Assembly (NCBI GenBank): GCA_009761415.1
Contig: QUOL01000020.1
Location: forward strand, 62,001 to 126,000
From: Sarcomyxa edulis
Lineage: Eukaryota; Basidiomycota; Agaricomycetes; Agaricales; Mycenaceae
Length of the DNA: 64,000 bases
Direction of reading: 5' to 3'
Shown here: positions 63,710 through 64,000 of the stretch, piece after piece
How the letters are laid out: every line of letters begins with the position of its first letter
How positions within the stretch are numbered: the stretch's first letter is position 1
Position numbers and translations under genes: made by a program
The notes under the pieces: generated by a model
What the model was told of the DNA's origin: nothing
Databases searched by the model: none
The model's input: only the letters and a program-made list of their open reading frames with translations

Positions 63710-64000
63710 CTAGTACCCATAGTCCCCCTTCTCAAAATCGTACACAATAACATCTTCAACTAAACTCATGATGGACTCCTGAGTAGAAATTGAACACGTA
63801 GCCTACCCAACGTTCGACGAGGAAACTGACCTTGTATGCAACGTGCTTCAGATCAGGAATAAATTGGTCTCTATCCTCCTTTGACTGAAACAGAGGTGAG
63901 CTGATAGATGAGACAAATCAGAACTCTCGTTACATGCCTTGAATTCCACGGTGAAAACAACGTCGAATCCTTTGTCAAATCCCTCTGGATTGTTGTTTCT
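63710..64000 (-). CDS. Stress-responsive A/B-barrel (Dabb) domain protein, 3' part only
   Basis: Partial gene running off the right edge. Three exon pieces join in frame: GFDKGFDVVFTVEFK, then SKEDRDQFIPDLKHVAYK, then ESIMSLVEDVIVYDFEKGDY and GY, stop 63710-63712. The pattern of a beta strand FTVEFK, the EDRDQF block and LVEDVIVYDFE is typical of dimeric alpha-beta barrel (Dabb) proteins of about 100 residues, found in fungi and plants. Function is generally unknown or in small-molecule metabolism. Confidence 0.75.

Overview
The window is nuclear DNA from a filamentous basidiomycete, most likely a mushroom-forming agaricomycete. The genes are dense and broken by many short (about 45-70 bp) introns. 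Gene content fits this group: a secreted glyoxal oxidase, a family PL4 rhamnogalacturonan lyase, MACPF pore-forming proteins, free-standing thioester-reductase proteins, a MYND/ankyrin protein and fungal housekeeping genes. No plasmid, phage, CRISPR or bacterial operon features were seen. Gene limits below come from reading frames, splice signals and family knowledge; exon borders not stated explicitly are approximate.

Layout. 0-15 kb: an imperfect mirror arrangement. A thioester reductase (minus, cut by the left edge), prolyl-tRNA synthetase and a MACPF protein face a second MACPF protein (plus), an intron-containing tRNA-Asp, a B-type cyclin (minus) and a second thioester reductase (plus). 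The MACPF pair is head to head. The reductase pair points outward at almost the same distance from the same centre, which suggests an old inverted duplication. 15.7-25.5 kb: an unrecognised helical-repeat-like protein, proteasome subunit RPN1, and a large RING+RRM protein. 26-33 kb: glyoxal oxidase and MLH1. 32.8-40.6 kb: the giant Furry/Tao3/Mor2 morphogenesis protein. 40.9-49.8 kb: an ankyrin-MYND protein, a MOV10/SDE3-like RNA helicase with zinc fingers, proteasome ATPase RPT6, and a small kinase-like protein. 49.8-52 kb: a decayed patch with a MITE, an aldo-keto reductase relic and a relic of the ankyrin-MYND gene, then an intact CBS-domain gene. 52-64 kb: a seven-helix receptor-like membrane protein, an 840-bp terminal-inverted-repeat element, rhamnogalacturonan lyase, a PTEN phosphatase, a second B-type cyclin and the 3' end of a Dabb-domain gene.

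How they fit together. Most genes are independent housekeeping loci: translation, proteasome, mismatch repair, cell cycle, polarity, lipid signalling. The accessory part is the thioester reductase/MACPF block, the two secreted CAZyme-type genes and the transposon-rich spacers. The best leads are the inverted reductase-MACPF duplication, GC-AG introns kept at the same place within two different paralogue pairs, a shared ACGCGTACGC element about 60 bp upstream of both proteasome genes, and two non-autonomous DNA transposon candidates.
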